DNA from: Brevundimonas aurantiaca
GTDB lineage: Bacteria; Pseudomonadota; Alphaproteobacteria; Caulobacterales; Caulobacteraceae
NCBI RefSeq assembly: GCF_014199955.1
Contig: NZ_JACHOQ010000013.1
Location: 1-63,537, forward strand
Reading direction: 5' to 3'
Length of the DNA: 63,537 bases
Part shown: positions 47,191 through 57,261 of the stretch, piece after piece
How positions within the stretch are numbered: the first letter of the stretch is position 1
How the letters are laid out: every line of letters starts with the position of its first letter
The notes under the pieces: model-generated
Seen by the model: the letters and a program-made list of their open reading frames with translations, nothing else
Database searches by the model: none
What the model was told of the DNA's origin: nothing
Made by a program: the position numbers and the translations under genes

Positions 47191-50100
47191 TTACCGGTTC
47201 GGGCGCCGGTCGGCGCGCTGGCCGGGGTCGCGGCTTTCCCGACGCCAGCGGATCGACAGGCTGGTTTCGCCCTGGCCGCCGAACTGCGAACTGATCGCCA
47301 GGTTGCGGCGCGGTTGCCACTCCACCTTGACCGCCGCCCCGCCTTCACCGCCGCCGATGACCTCCAGATAGACGTCGTCGGTGATGTAGCGGCCGCCCGC
47401 CACCGTCAGGGCGCTGGCCTGTCCGCCGAAGGACAGCCGGTCCAGTCCCGCCAGTTCGCGCAGATTGCCGATGACGTCGAATCCGCCGCCGCCCGCCAGG
47501 GCCGCGACCCCCGCCGCCAACTGCGCCGCCTCGAACGGCGACAACTGGGCGGCCGACCGGCCGAACAGCACCTGGGACAGGATTTCGTCCTGGGGCAGGG
47601 CGGGGGTGGAGGTCAGGGCGATCTTCGGCTGGGCGGCCGTGCCGGTGACATTGATGGTGGCGGTCAGGGCCGCGTCCTCTCGCGTCGCCGACAGGTTCAG
47701 GCGGATGTCCTCCGGATCGGTGGACAGGGTGACGCGGCCGGATTCGTCGAAGACGAAGCGCTTGCCGGCGAACTCATAGTCGCCGCGCACCACATTGGCC
47801 GTGCCGGTCAGCTGGGGTTGGGCCACAGTGCCGCGCACCCGGGCGTTGACGTCCAGCACCACGTTCAGGCCGCGGCCGCTGACCCGCACCTTGCCCCCGC
47901 TGGAGCGCAGGGCGATGTCCAGGCCGATCTGAGGGCCGCGCCGGCGCACCTCGGCTTCCTGGTCGTCTCCGCCGGGCCGGTTGATCTCTACCACGTCCAT
48001 GGAGACGATGCCGGTGGAACCGGGCACCTCCGGCTCGATCCGCGCTTCATCGACATTGATCTGACCCGACAGCTGGATGTTGCCGTCCTGGCCGCGGACG
48101 ATGGTCACGGGGCCGGTGGCGCGGGCCTCGCCGATGTCGTTGTCGATCACGCGGAAGCGGGTCAGGTTCAGCTGGGCGGTCGAGCCCGAGCCTTCGCGCA
48201 GGCCGATCCGACCCTGGCCGTTCACCGTGCCGCCCGCCGTGTCATTGGCGCTGAAGGCCTCGATCAGGGCCGTGGTGTCGTCGAACCGCGTCCTCAGATT
48301 GAGGTCGCCCAAAACCAGCCCCACCGACTTCTCGCGATAGGAGCCTTGCGACAGGTCGAACCGGCCGTTCAGGCGCGGGGAGGCCAGGGTGCCGGCGATC
48401 GTCGCCCGGCCATCCACCTGACCCGCCAGGGTGCGATCACCGCCCAGGAACAGATCCCAGATCGGCTGAATCTGTCCATTGATCGAGACATTGCCGGACA
48501 TTGGACGCTGGCGGGCGATCGCCAGCCTCAGCGGCGCCGCTGAGGCTTCGACCGGCAAGGTGATGTCGGCGGCCGCCTGAACGGCGTCCTCGTCCGAGGC
48601 GACGGCCTTCACCGTCAGACTGTTGTTGATCAGGGTGGCGTCCAGGCGGCCGTCGACCGCCAGGCCGCGCGGGGCATCGATGCTGCGGACGTCCTGCAAG
48701 GTGACGTTGGCCGAACCGGACAGATCGTCACCGGCGCCGCGCAGAGAGACCCGGCCCGTCGCGCGCCCGCGCAGATCCGGCGAAATGGTCTGGAGGTCGA
48801 CGCTGGTCAGGTCGGCCTGGATGACGGCGATCCGCGAATCCTGACGCAGGTCCGCCATCAGGACCCCGCCTCCGACGCCGAGGTCGAGGTGGGCGGCCCG
48901 TTCCGCGCCGTTCAGAGTCAAGGTGGCGGGGGTTCGGGTGGTGAAGGCCACCTCGCGGACCCGGCCGCCGCCGCGCAGGCTCAGGGTCTGGGCGTCGCCG
49001 CGTCGCGCATAGACGCCCGTTCCATTGAACTGGGCGGGCGTGCCGCCGCCGACGTCCAGGGCCAGGGTGAAGGGCAGATTGTTCAGGGTTCCGCGGCCGT
49101 CCAGATCGACGGTGCGAATGACCCAGCTTTGGCCGGACAGCCGGATGTTTCGCCCGCTGACGTCCAGGATGGCGCTGTCGGAGCCGCCGCCCTCGGTCAG
49201 GCGGACCCGCCCGTTGGCTTCGCCGGAAGCCAGGAAGGCGCCGGCGCGCGCCGTGAAGGTCAGGTCCGCGCTGGAGGGCAGGTTGTCCGACAAGGCCACG
49301 GCGCCTTGGGCCGTGACGCCGCCGGCGTTGACGTCCAGATCGCTCAGCCTGATCCGGTCGCCGCCCAGGGCGAAGTTCCCCGACGCGCGGGCCGGGCCGT
49401 AGTTGGAGCCGCTGGTGATCGTGATCCGGCCGTCCGAGGCGTCCGCGCCCTTGCGGAAGCTCAGGATCAGGTCGGCGTCGGTCAGGATCAGTCCGCCGGC
49501 CGTGACCCGGTCGAACCCTGCGGTCAGATCGACGCGCGGCTGAGACAGGGTTCCGGTCAGGGCGCCTTGTCCGTTCATGTCGCCGGCGATTTCGACCGGA
49601 CCGGCGGCGAAGGGGCCGCGCGCGTTCCAGTTCAGGGCCAGCCGCAGGCGGCCGTCCGTTTCGATCAGCCCCTTGGCGCCGGCCCGTCCGGCGGCGCCGG
49701 TCAGTTCGCCGCGATCCAGTTCAATCCGCCCGCCGTTCAGCTTGCCGTCCAGCTGGAGACGCGGCGTGCGGCCCAGAAGACGGTCCAACTCGTCCATGCC
49801 CACGCTCAGCTCGCGGCCCCGGCCGTCGAAACTCAGGGTCCAGGGCGCGCCCGTCTTGGCCGAGGCGGCGCGAATGGACCCGCCGAAAGACCCCTTGCCG
49901 CCGGACTGGATGCGCGAAACGTCGGTCAGCCGCGCATCGCCGCGGAACCCCATGCCGCCCAGAAGATTGCGGGAGCCGGATCCCTCGACCGACAGCCCCT
50001 GGCCGTCCAGATCGATCTTCTCCAGCAATAGGGCGCCGTCCTTCATGCGTGCGGCTTCAAGCTGAACGCGCGGGGCTGCGCCCAGCAGACCGCCGATCAG

Positions 50101-51417
50101 GCCCTGGGTCGAACCGCCGAAGGCCCGAACGTCGCCGTCGAGATCCATCCGTCCGTCGCGGACCTGCACGTTCAGCGGCCCTGCGATGCGGGTCGCCCTG
50201 TAGCTGGCCAGGTTGGCGTTCAACAGGGTCGCCTGGCCTTTCAGGCTCCAGGTCTGGGCGTCGCCCTTGAACAGACCGGAATAGGCGGCGGGACCGGCGA
50301 CGTCCGCACCCGTCAATCGGCTCAGGGACGCGGTCTGAACGTCCAGTCGAATTCCGTCGGGCGAACTGCGGTCGGACATGCGGATGACGCCCCGCGCTTC
50401 GGAGGCGACGTTGTCGGAGATCAGTTTCCAACCCACGCCCTGGAAGGCCTTGTCCTTGGCCGGGACCATGGCGAAGCCGAACCGCGCCGTGCGCCCGACC
50501 CGCTCGACGAAGGGGGCGAACAGGTCCGAGCCGCTGAAATCGAAATAGCCCGAGACCCGAGACCCGGCCTCGCCGAACCGTCCGTCCACCGTCAGCGGGA
50601 CGAAGCGGCCGGTCTGAACCTTGGCGCGCACCAGGTCGGCGTTCACGACCGCCACGGCCGAGAAGGGTTCGTCGGGCGAATAGCCCAGGGCGCCGGCCAG
50701 GGGGCCGCCCTGGGCCTCCTTGGCGCGCAGATCCACGCGCGTGTCCTCCAGCTTGCCGCCGAAGGTCGCCGCCAGGCGCAAGAGATCGCCGGGGCGGTTC
50801 AGGCTGTCGGCCTTCAGTTCGGCGTGTTTGGCCCCGCGACGCGGCAGGTCGATCATTCCCGACAGGTCCCAGCGCCCGTATTCCTTGGAAAAACCTTCCA
50901 GCAGCTCGACTCGCGCCGAGAACTTGTCGATATCGACGTCGATCGGCTGAGGCCCGCCGGGCTCGCCGCTCGGCGCGTCCAGAACGGGGCGGCGGATCAG
51001 TCGGATCACATCGGCGCTGATCTCGGTGGCGTGAAACCGCCGCGTGACCAGGGGCCAGTAGGACCAGTCGACCCTGACGTTTCGGGCGTCCAGCCAGACC
51101 CCGTCGCGGTCCGTGACCGTGACCCGCTCCAGGGTGAAGTCGTCGAACAGATCGCCCTTCAGCCCATAGACGTTGATCCGGCCGTAACGGCTGATCTTCT
51201 GGCCCTGGACGAAGCCGGACACCAGTTCTCGCCCCGCATCCGAGACGATGTACATCCGGCCGCCGATCAGGGCGATCAGCGCCAGCACCAGCACGCCGCC
51301 GACTATTCCACCGGCGATCAGGGCGATCAGCTGCGGCAGGCTGCGTCTGCGGCGCACCTGGGCGGCGGTTTCTTCGGGCGCGGTTTCAGGCGCTTGTTCG
51401 GGCGGCTCCTGGGTCAA
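47191..51417 (-). CDS. tamB: Translocation and assembly module subunit TamB
   Basis: A 1408-residue protein anchored by one N-terminal membrane segment (about residues 31-53, after an Arg-rich QVRRRRSLPQ), then a very long beta-helical periplasmic body of AsmA/TamB-type repeats and a C-terminal DUF490 (TamB_CTD) with FDESGRVTLSTDPEDIRLNLSATRED and QVLFGRSAAQLSPFEAAQLAAGVAAL. It spans the periplasm and partners TamA; it is implicated in autotransporter assembly or phospholipid transport. The start is TTG at 51417, overlapping the tamA stop, so tamA-tamB form an operon. Confidence 0.93.
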   Translation of the reverse strand: MTQEPPEQAPETAPEETAAQVRRRRSLPQLIALIAGGIVGGVLVLALIALIGGRMYIVSDAGRELVSGFVQGQKISRYGRINVYGLKGDLFDDFTLERVTVTDRDGVWLDARNVRVDWSYWPLVTRRFHATEISADVIRLIRRPVLDAPSGEPGGPQPIDVDIDKFSARVELLEGFSKEYGRWDLSGMIDLPRRGAKHAELKADSLNRPGDLLRLAATFGGKLEDTRVDLRAKEAQGGPLAGALGYSPDEPFSAVAVVNADLVRAKVQTGRFVPLTVDGRFGEAGSRVSGYFDFSGSDLFAPFVERVGRTARFGFAMVPAKDKAFQGVGWKLISDNVASEARGVIRMSDRSSPDGIRLDVQTASLSRLTGADVAGPAAYSGLFKGDAQTWSLKGQATLLNANLASYRATRIAGPLNVQVRDGRMDLDGDVRAFGGSTQGLIGGLLGAAPRVQLEAARMKDGALLLEKIDLDGQGLSVEGSGSRNLLGGMGFRGDARLTDVSRIQSGGKGSFGGSIRAASAKTGAPWTLSFDGRGRELSVGMDELDRLLGRTPRLQLDGKLNGGRIELDRGELTGAAGRAGAKGLIETDGRLRLALNWNARGPFAAGPVEIAGDMNGQGALTGTLSQPRVDLTAGFDRVTAGGLILTDADLILSFRKGADASDGRITITSGSNYGPARASGNFALGGDRIRLSDLDVNAGGVTAQGAVALSDNLPSSADLTFTARAGAFLASGEANGRVRLTEGGGSDSAILDVSGRNIRLSGQSWVIRTVDLDGRGTLNNLPFTLALDVGGGTPAQFNGTGVYARRGDAQTLSLRGGGRVREVAFTTRTPATLTLNGAERAAHLDLGVGGGVLMADLRQDSRIAVIQADLTSVDLQTISPDLRGRATGRVSLRGAGDDLSGSANVTLQDVRSIDAPRGLAVDGRLDATLINNSLTVKAVASDEDAVQAAADITLPVEASAAPLRLAIARQRPMSGNVSINGQIQPIWDLFLGGDRTLAGQVDGRATIAGTLASPRLNGRFDLSQGSYREKSVGLVLGDLNLRTRFDDTTALIEAFSANDTAGGTVNGQGRIGLREGSGSTAQLNLTRFRVIDNDIGEARATGPVTIVRGQDGNIQLSGQINVDEARIEPEVPGSTGIVSMDVVEINRPGGDDQEAEVRRRGPQIGLDIALRSSGGKVRVSGRGLNVVLDVNARVRGTVAQPQLTGTANVVRGDYEFAGKRFVFDESGRVTLSTDPEDIRLNLSATREDAALTATINVTGTAAQPKIALTSTPALPQDEILSQVLFGRSAAQLSPFEAAQLAAGVAALAGGGGFDVIGNLRELAGLDRLSFGGQASALTVAGGRYITDDVYLEVIGGGEGGAAVKVEWQPRRNLAISSQFGGQGETSLSIRWRRESRDPGQRADRRPNR

Positions 51418-53210
51418 AACGCCTGCCCGATGCTGATGTAGACTTGGAAGGCCGAGTCGCCTTCACGCTTGTCCAAGGGGATGGCGACGTCGGCGCGGAT
51501 GGGGCCGAACGGCAGCTTATAACGAACCCCGACGCCCGCGCCGTAGCGCATGTTGCTGAGGTTCGGCGTCTCTTGAAAACCCACGGCGCCGGCGTCGACG
51601 AAGGCCACGGCCTGGAAGCTCTGACCGATGTCGTGACGAACCTCCAGCGAGGTTTCGAACAGCGACAGACCGCCGCGCGGGGTCTGATCCGGCAGTTGCG
51701 GATTGACCCCCTGATAGGAATAGCCCCGCACCGACCCGCCGCCGCCGGAGTAGAACAGACGGTCCGACGGCACGCTCAGCTCACCCCCGCCGATGATCGC
51801 GCCGAGACGAAGGCGCCCGGCCAGGACAGTGCGGGCCTGATCTTGCAGCGGCAGATAGGCGGTCGCCTGGGCCTCATTACGCAGGAAAAGGACCGTGTCC
51901 TCCCCGGCCACGGCCGTCGGCTGGACCGAGGCGGTCACGCGCCATCCCCGCGTCGGATTCAAAGGATCGTTGGAGTTGTCTATATAGGCGCTGGTGCGGC
52001 CGGTCACGATCGCCAGATCCCGGTCGAAGCTGACCGCCCTAGGGGGGACGGACGCATAGTCGTATCGGTTCTCGCGGTACTGACCCGCGTCCAGGCCGAT
52101 GCCGTAGTTGAAGTAGGAGGTCCGGCCGATCCGCTGTTGCAGCTCGGCCGCCAGCACCAGAGCGGTGCGTTCATAGGCGTCGGTGTCCTCCTTCACCACG
52201 CCTGCGCTGAGCTTCAAGGTGCGGCCGGGCTTGCGCCAGTGAGGCAGGGACAGATCGGCGCCGATGCGGCTGTCCAGCCGGGCGAACCGGGTCTCAAGCG
52301 CCAGGGTGTCGGCGCGCCCGAACCGATTGTAGCGGGTCCAGATGAAGTCAACGCCGGCGCCTTCCTTGGTGGCCCAGGTGGCGCCGGCCTCCAGCACGCG
52401 GCGGGGCCGGTCCTGGAGCGTCACGATCACGGGACGCAGCCCTTCGGCGGTGGTCTGTTCCGGCGGCGCCAGGGCGACGCCCACACCGTCATAGACGCCG
52501 GTGTCCAACAGGCGGCGCTCAAGTTCGCCGACCTTGTCGGGGTCATACCGGTCGCCTTCCCGCCACGGCGCCAGGGCGGCGACCCAGGCCTGGTTGGTTC
52601 GACCCGGCCGCGGCATCAGGACGCCGTCCAACAGGACCGGTCGGCCCGATACGATGCGGTATTCGGGCGCGACGGTGAAGGCGGCGTGATCCACCACGAC
52701 GCGGCGGGGATCGGCCTTGGCGTCCGCATAGCCGTCCCGCACCAGGCGCGCGACGATCCGCCCTTCCGCCGCGATCACATCGACCGCCCGGCCCGGATCG
52801 CCGGCCTTCAACCCGATCGCGGCTCTGGCGTCCTCGGCCGCCTCGGCGTCGGGGGCGGGGTCGATCCAGCTGATGGTCGGCGGGGTCAGCACGAAGCGGC
52901 GACCCGGCTCGACCGAAACGATGGCGGTCGGCCGCTCTTCGCCTTCGACGATGTCTTCGAGCACCGGCTGATAATAGGCTTCCGACCGCAGCAGGGCCTC
53001 GGCCGCCGACATGGCGCTGCGCGCGCGGCGCCGCGCTTCGAACCGGCTTTCGGGGGGGCCGTCCACCTCGCCGATGGCCCGCTCCAACATGCGGCGCAGC
53101 TCGGTGTCGACCTCGCCGCGGATTTGTGCGCGGGGATCTGCGGCGGCGGCCTGGGCGAGAAGGCTGCAGGTCGTCAATGCGGTGAGAAACAGGGCGGGCC
53201 GGATCGTCAA
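51414..53210 (-). CDS. tamA: Translocation and assembly module subunit TamA
   Basis: A 598-residue Omp85-family outer-membrane protein. The signal peptide (residues 1-22, LFLTALTTCSLLAQAAAA) is followed by POTRA-like domains (about 25-260) and a C-terminal 16-strand barrel with RRGGLSLFETSLEVRHDIG and a final VYISIGQAF with terminal Phe. The start is uncertain: TTG at 53210 gives a clean signal peptide with weak ribosome binding; GTG at 53258 would add 16 residues before it. It is upstream of tamB with a 4-base overlap. Confidence 0.93.
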   Translation of the reverse strand: MTIRPALFLTALTTCSLLAQAAAADPRAQIRGEVDTELRRMLERAIGEVDGPPESRFEARRRARSAMSAAEALLRSEAYYQPVLEDIVEGEERPTAIVSVEPGRRFVLTPPTISWIDPAPDAEAAEDARAAIGLKAGDPGRAVDVIAAEGRIVARLVRDGYADAKADPRRVVVDHAAFTVAPEYRIVSGRPVLLDGVLMPRPGRTNQAWVAALAPWREGDRYDPDKVGELERRLLDTGVYDGVGVALAPPEQTTAEGLRPVIVTLQDRPRRVLEAGATWATKEGAGVDFIWTRYNRFGRADTLALETRFARLDSRIGADLSLPHWRKPGRTLKLSAGVVKEDTDAYERTALVLAAELQQRIGRTSYFNYGIGLDAGQYRENRYDYASVPPRAVSFDRDLAIVTGRTSAYIDNSNDPLNPTRGWRVTASVQPTAVAGEDTVLFLRNEAQATAYLPLQDQARTVLAGRLRLGAIIGGGELSVPSDRLFYSGGGGSVRGYSYQGVNPQLPDQTPRGGLSLFETSLEVRHDIGQSFQAVAFVDAGAVGFQETPNLSNMRYGAGVGVRYKLPFGPIRADVAIPLDKREGDSAFQVYISIGQAF

Positions 53211-53317
53211 ACTACAGCTTTCGTCAAGATCACGGCCTCCGGATCGGCGCCTCGGCACGCCCTTTCAAGCACTTAGGTTAGCCCCTATCCGACCGCAGGA
53301 GGGAGGGACAAGGCCCG

Positions 53318-53584
53318 TCAGTAGAACAGGGTTTCGCTTTCGGGCTGAACCGACTGTTCCGAGGTCCGCTCTTGCGGCGGCGGCGGGGTCTCCTCAGGCG
53401 GCGTGGGCGCGGGATCGGTCACTTCAGGGGCGACGACTGGCTCGCCGGCGGCCTCGTCGGTCTCGGCGGGTTGTTCAACGGGGGGCTGGTAGCCGTCTTC
53501 GGGCCGAGACTGGCGATCCTCACAGCCCGCCAATGCGGACGCGGCCAGCGCTGTCGCGGCCAGAATGAAGATCGAGCGTCTCAT
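53318..53584 (-). CDS. Small Pro/Glu-rich lipoprotein
   Basis: An 88-residue lipoprotein: signal peptide with lipobox ALAGC (Cys near residue 21), then a low-complexity Pro/Glu/Thr-rich tail (PPVEQPAETDEAAGEP, PAPTPPEETPPPPQE) ending in SETLFY. Such tails are often flexible spacers in the envelope. The ATG at 53584 has AGGGGA 8 bases upstream on the minus strand. No family or partner recognised. Confidence 0.75.
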   Translation of the reverse strand: MRRSIFILAATALAASALAGCEDRQSRPEDGYQPPVEQPAETDEAAGEPVVAPEVTDPAPTPPEETPPPPQERTSEQSVQPESETLFY

Positions 53585-53660
53585 GAAAAGCGGTTCCCCT
53601 GGGTTGGTTCTGCAACGTCTGTCGCGCGGCTCCGTTCCATAGCGCCGAAAACGCCTTCGG

Positions 53661-54752
53661 TCATCTGGGTTCGCAGCCCCCCCAGCGCAGCATGGCCGCG
53701 TCGAGCGGAAGGGGCGGCGGATTTGCGACCGTAGAGGGCTGGTCGTCGAAGCGGGGCGCCGGGGCCGGGGCGCCGTCTTCGAATGTCCCACGGGCTTGAT
53801 TGTGCGGATGAGCCGGCGCCTCGCCCAGGCTCAGCACGGGGGTGACGCAGGCCTCCGTCCCCGCGAAATGCTCCGCCCAGTCGTCACGGTTCCGGGCGGC
53901 GAACAGGGCGGCGAAGCGAAGATGGAGATCCGGCCATGCGAAGGTGTCGTACTGAGGCGCTTCGGCGGGGTCGATCCCCAGACCCGAGAGCAGGGCGAGA
54001 TAGAAGCGGGGCTCCAGCGCCGCGACCGCCACATAGCCGCCGTCCCGGCAGATGTAACACCGATAGAAGGGCGCGCCGCCGTCCAGAAGGTTGGAGCCGC
54101 GGCGGTCGTTCCACAAGCCCTGGGCGCGCAGGGCGTGGAACAGGCCGCCCAGCAGGGCGGTCCCGTCCGTCATGGCGGCGTCCACGACGCGTCCGCGCCC
54201 GGTGGTTCGGACCTCCAGCAGGGCCGCCAGAACGCCGACGACCAGCATCATCGCCCCGCCGCCGTAGTCGCCGACCAGATTCAAGGGCGGCGTCGGCGGT
54301 CGGTCCGGCGACCCCATGGCGTGAAGCAGACCGGTCAGTCCGATGTAGTTCAGATCGTGTCCGACGGCCTGGGCCAAGGGGCCGCTCTGTCCCCAGCCCG
54401 TGATCCGCCCGAATACGAGGGCAGGGTTTCGGCCCAGCAGATCGGCCGGACCATAGCCCAGACGTTCCATGACGCCGGGACGGAAACCCTCGATCACGGC
54501 GTCGGCGGACTCGACCAGGCTCAGAACCCCGCGCCGGTCCGACGCAGACTTCAGATCCACCGGCACGGCGGCCCGATTGCGGTGAAGGACGGCGCCGCCC
54601 ACCTCGGAAAAGACGGCCGGGCCCGCCGCATCCGAGCGGGTGAGGCGCAGCACCTCGGCCCCCATGTCGGCCAGCATCATGCCCGCGAAGGTGACGGGCC
54701 CCAGTCCGTCGAATTCGAGGATGCGAAGTCCGTTCAGCGGTTTCATATGCAT
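53661..54752 (-). CDS. CaiB/BaiF-type CoA transferase or alpha-methylacyl-CoA racemase
   Basis: A 363-residue class III CoA-transferase fold protein. The N-terminus LNGLRILEFDGLGPVTFAGMMLADMGAEVLRL is the family core, with FRPGVMERLGYGPADLLGRNPALVFGRITGWGQ and a catalytic-Asp-containing GHDLNYIGLTG. The length and the latter motif fit 2-methylacyl-CoA racemase better than CoA transferases, but the reaction is not proven. Start ambiguous: two ATGs at 54752 and 54746, neither with a clear ribosome site; the longer form is kept. Confidence 0.85.
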   Translation of the reverse strand: MHMKPLNGLRILEFDGLGPVTFAGMMLADMGAEVLRLTRSDAAGPAVFSEVGGAVLHRNRAAVPVDLKSASDRRGVLSLVESADAVIEGFRPGVMERLGYGPADLLGRNPALVFGRITGWGQSGPLAQAVGHDLNYIGLTGLLHAMGSPDRPPTPPLNLVGDYGGGAMMLVVGVLAALLEVRTTGRGRVVDAAMTDGTALLGGLFHALRAQGLWNDRRGSNLLDGGAPFYRCYICRDGGYVAVAALEPRFYLALLSGLGIDPAEAPQYDTFAWPDLHLRFAALFAARNRDDWAEHFAGTEACVTPVLSLGEAPAHPHNQARGTFEDGAPAPAPRFDDQPSTVANPPPLPLDAAMLRWGGCEPR

Positions 54753-54841
54753 TGAGTAGCAGACCCGGTCTTGACCGGAAGGGCGGATTGCAACAGAAGG
54801 CGCCCTTCGACGGTTTGGGCCAGGCTCGAACGTCGCGCGGT

Positions 54842-54918
54842 GCGTCCTTAGCTCAGTTGGTTAGAGCATCTGACTTTTAATCAGAGGGTCCTCGGTTCGA
54901 GCCCGAGAGGACGTACCA
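54842..54918 (+). tRNA. tRNA-Lys (anticodon TTT)
   Basis: A 77-base tRNA with encoded CCA. The acceptor stem GCGTCCT pairs with AGGACGT (first pair G-T); the D arm TAGCTCAGTTGGTTAGAGC, the anticodon arm CTGACTTTTAATCAG with TTT, and the T arm CTCGG-TTCGAGC-CCGAG are all complete. Discriminator A. Decodes AAA/AAG; lysyl-tRNA synthetase is about 5 kb downstream. Confidence 0.95.
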
Positions 54919-55001
54919 TTCTCCCCCTTGGGGGTTGAAGCCGGGCGGTGGTCGGCCCCTTTTGGCTTCTATCGAGACGACCTCCATGGTCTAAGACGGC
55001 C

Positions 55002-55544
55002 ATGAAGTCTTTTCCTCTGCTCCTCGTCGCAGCTGTTGTCCTGGCCGGCTGCAACGCCGGTCGTTCCGCCATGAGCGGGGCCGAGCAGGTGGGCGCGGGC
55101 CTGGGAGACGCGGTCACCGCGCCGCTGGAGGACTTCAATCTGCGCCGCCAGCTGATTCCGACGGTCCTCTTGCAGGCCGAGGCCAATCCTTATGATCTGC
55201 GCAATCTGAACCAGTGCACCACCATCGGCGCCGAGGTGGCGCGGCTGGACGAGGCGCTCGGGCCCGACACGGACGAGCCGCCGCGCCAGGACGGTTCCTA
55301 TCGCAGCGAACAGGCGGCCGATGCGGCGGCCAAGGCGACGCTGGACGCCATTCGCGGCACGACGACGGACTTCATTCCCGGCCGCAGCTGGGTGCGGCGC
55401 CTGAGCGGGGCGGAACAGCACAGCCGCCATGTGCAGTCGGCCATACAGGCGGGGCGGATGCGGCGCGCCTTTCTGAAGGGGATCGGCATGCAGAGGAACT
55501 GCGCCCCGCCGGCGGCGCCGAGCTGGTTCCGCCCGAGGCGGTAG
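55002..55544 (+). CDS. Putative lipoprotein
   Basis: A 180-residue lipoprotein with lipobox VLAGC (Cys near residue 16). The mature part contains a helical GLGDAVTAPLEDFNLRRQLIPTVLLQAEANPYDLRNLNQCTTIGAEVARLDEALGPDTDEP region that recurs in Caulobacterales hypothetical lipoproteins, as far as I recall; two conserved Cys lie in NQCTTIG and MQRNCAPP. It is encoded 84 bases after the tRNA-Lys and converges on tgt with 4 bases between. Confidence 0.78.
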   Translation: MKSFPLLLVAAVVLAGCNAGRSAMSGAEQVGAGLGDAVTAPLEDFNLRRQLIPTVLLQAEANPYDLRNLNQCTTIGAEVARLDEALGPDTDEPPRQDGSYRSEQAADAAAKATLDAIRGTTTDFIPGRSWVRRLSGAEQHSRHVQSAIQAGRMRRAFLKGIGMQRNCAPPAAPSWFRPRR

Positions 55545-55548
55545 GGCC

Positions 55549-56664
55549 TCAACCGTTCGACACGTGCCGCGCGTGGAAGTCGCGGCGGAAGGCTTCGAAG
55601 CGGCCTTCGGCGATGGCGGCGCGCATGGCGGCGGTCAGAGCCTGGTAGAAGGCGATATTGTGCCAGCTGAGCAGGACCTTGCCGAGGATTTCGTCGGCGC
55701 GGATCAGGTGGTGCAGATAGGCCTTCGAATAGGCGGAGGAGGCGGGACAGGGGATGGTGGGGTCCAGCGGATCCTGATCCTCGGCGAAGCGGGCGTTCTT
55801 CAGGTTCAACGGGCCGTCCCAGGTCCAGGCCTGGCCGTGGCGGCCGGCGCGGGTGGGCAGGACGCAGTCGAACATGTCGACGCCGCGCCAGACCGCCTCG
55901 ACCAGATCGACCGGCTTGCCGACCCCCATCAGATAGCGCGGCCGGTCGGCGGGCAGCATTTCGGGCGCATAGTCCAAGACCTCGCACATGGCCTGGTGGC
56001 CTTCGCCGACGGCGAGACCGCCGATGGCGTAGCCGTCGAAGCCGATCTCCTGAAGCTGTTCGGACGACTGGCGGCGCAGATCCTCAAAGGTCGAGCCCTG
56101 CTGGATGCCGAACAGGGCCTGGTTTTCCCGCTCGCCGAACCGGGCCTTGGAGCGGGCGCCCCAGCGGATCGACAGCTCCATGGCCTTTCGCGCCGCGTCC
56201 TTCTCGGCCGGATAGGCGACGCACTGGTCCAACTGCATCGAAATGTCGGCGCCGATACGGTCGGACTGGATCTCGATCGAGCGTTCGGGGGTCAGGACGT
56301 GTTTGGAGCCGTCGATGTGGGAGGAGAAGGTTACGGCCTCCTCCTTGACCTTCGATATGCCGGCCAGGGACATGACCTGGAAACCGCCGCTGTCGGTCAG
56401 GATCGGCCTGTCCCAACCCATGAATCTGTGGAGGCCGCCCAGACGTTCCATCCGCTCCGGGCCGGGGCGCAGCATCAGGTGATAGGTGTTGCCCAGGATG
56501 ATGTCGGCGCCGGTCGCCTTGACCTGGTCCACCGTCAGGGCCTTGACCGTGGCGGCGGTGCCCACCGGCATGAAGGCTGGGGTGCGGATCTCGCCGCGGG
56601 CGGTTTTCAGCACGCCGGTGCGCGCGCGGCCTTCGACGGCCGCAATGTCAAAAGGAAAGGGCAT
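55549..56664 (-). CDS. tgt: tRNA-guanine(34) transglycosylase
   Basis: A 371-residue TIM-barrel enzyme that exchanges guanine 34 for preQ1 in tRNAs with GUN anticodons. Catalytic Asp is in [13 protein letters not shown] (about residue 92); the second active Asp-bearing region is [33 protein letters not shown], which also starts the zinc-binding part. [34 protein letters not shown] is the usual N-terminus. It begins immediately after the stop of the small nucleotidyltransferase gene, downstream of queA. Confidence 0.95.
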   Translation of the reverse strand: MPFPFDIAAVEGRARTGVLKTARGEIRTPAFMPVGTAATVKALTVDQVKATGADIILGNTYHLMLRPGPERMERLGGLHRFMGWDRPILTDSGGFQVMSLAGISKVKEEAVTFSSHIDGSKHVLTPERSIEIQSDRIGADISMQLDQCVAYPAEKDAARKAMELSIRWGARSKARFGERENQALFGIQQGSTFEDLRRQSSEQLQEIGFDGYAIGGLAVGEGHQAMCEVLDYAPEMLPADRPRYLMGVGKPVDLVEAVWRGVDMFDCVLPTRAGRHGQAWTWDGPLNLKNARFAEDQDPLDPTIPCPASSAYSKAYLHHLIRADEILGKVLLSWHNIAFYQALTAAMRAAIAEGRFEAFRRDFHARHVSNG

Positions 56665-57150
56665 TCAGGCGATCAGTCGTTCAAGCTGTTCGACGCGCGC
56701 CAGATCCTTGGGACGGCCGAAAAGGCGGTACAGGGCGATGTGGTCCCGGATGTCGGGGACGAACAGGGGGGTGTCGTCGATAAACACCGGCCGGCGCGAC
56801 CCGAACTGGACGTCCGCCCAGTCGCCGCCGTCACGCACCTCCAGCCCGGCCATGACCTCGATCAGGATCGACTGATCATGGGCGCGGCCGAAGACGGCGG
56901 AGCGGAACAGACCCTCGCCGGGGTCGGGCACGATCTGGCCGCCCAAGGCGGCAAGCAGGGCGCGGGCGTCGCGCGGGGCGCACAGGACGTCGATGTCCGG
57001 CACATGGATGTCGGTCAGGCCGTAAAGCGCCATCGCCGCCCCGCCGAAAATCCACCAGGGCTGGTCCAGGTCGCGCGCGGCCTCTCCGACGGCGATCAGG
57101 CCGTCGCGGAGCTCTTGCGGCAGATCAAGCTCGGCGTCGTCAGGCGTCAC
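56665..57150 (-). CDS. Nucleotidyltransferase-fold protein between queA and tgt
   Basis: A 161-residue protein of the minimal nucleotidyltransferase type: WWIFGGAAMALYG (about residues 31-43) is the glycine turn, and VPDIDVLCAP (about 49-58) carries the metal-binding Asp pair. It ends with a helical domain (DIRDHIALYRLFGRPKDLARVEQLERLI). The substrate is unknown; related proteins can be toxins, antitoxins or enzymes. It lies in the queuosine operon between queA and tgt, which is unusual. Confidence 0.8.
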   Translation of the reverse strand: MTPDDAELDLPQELRDGLIAVGEAARDLDQPWWIFGGAAMALYGLTDIHVPDIDVLCAPRDARALLAALGGQIVPDPGEGLFRSAVFGRAHDQSILIEVMAGLEVRDGGDWADVQFGSRRPVFIDDTPLFVPDIRDHIALYRLFGRPKDLARVEQLERLIA

Positions 57151-57261
57151 GGAAGTCTCTTTCGTCAGAGGACGGCATTTAAGGGTTCGCGCGCCGGAAG
57201 GCCACAGGACAAGCGGTTCGATCCGCCTCAGCAGAAGGTTCGCGCCGGCGGCGTGGGGTTT

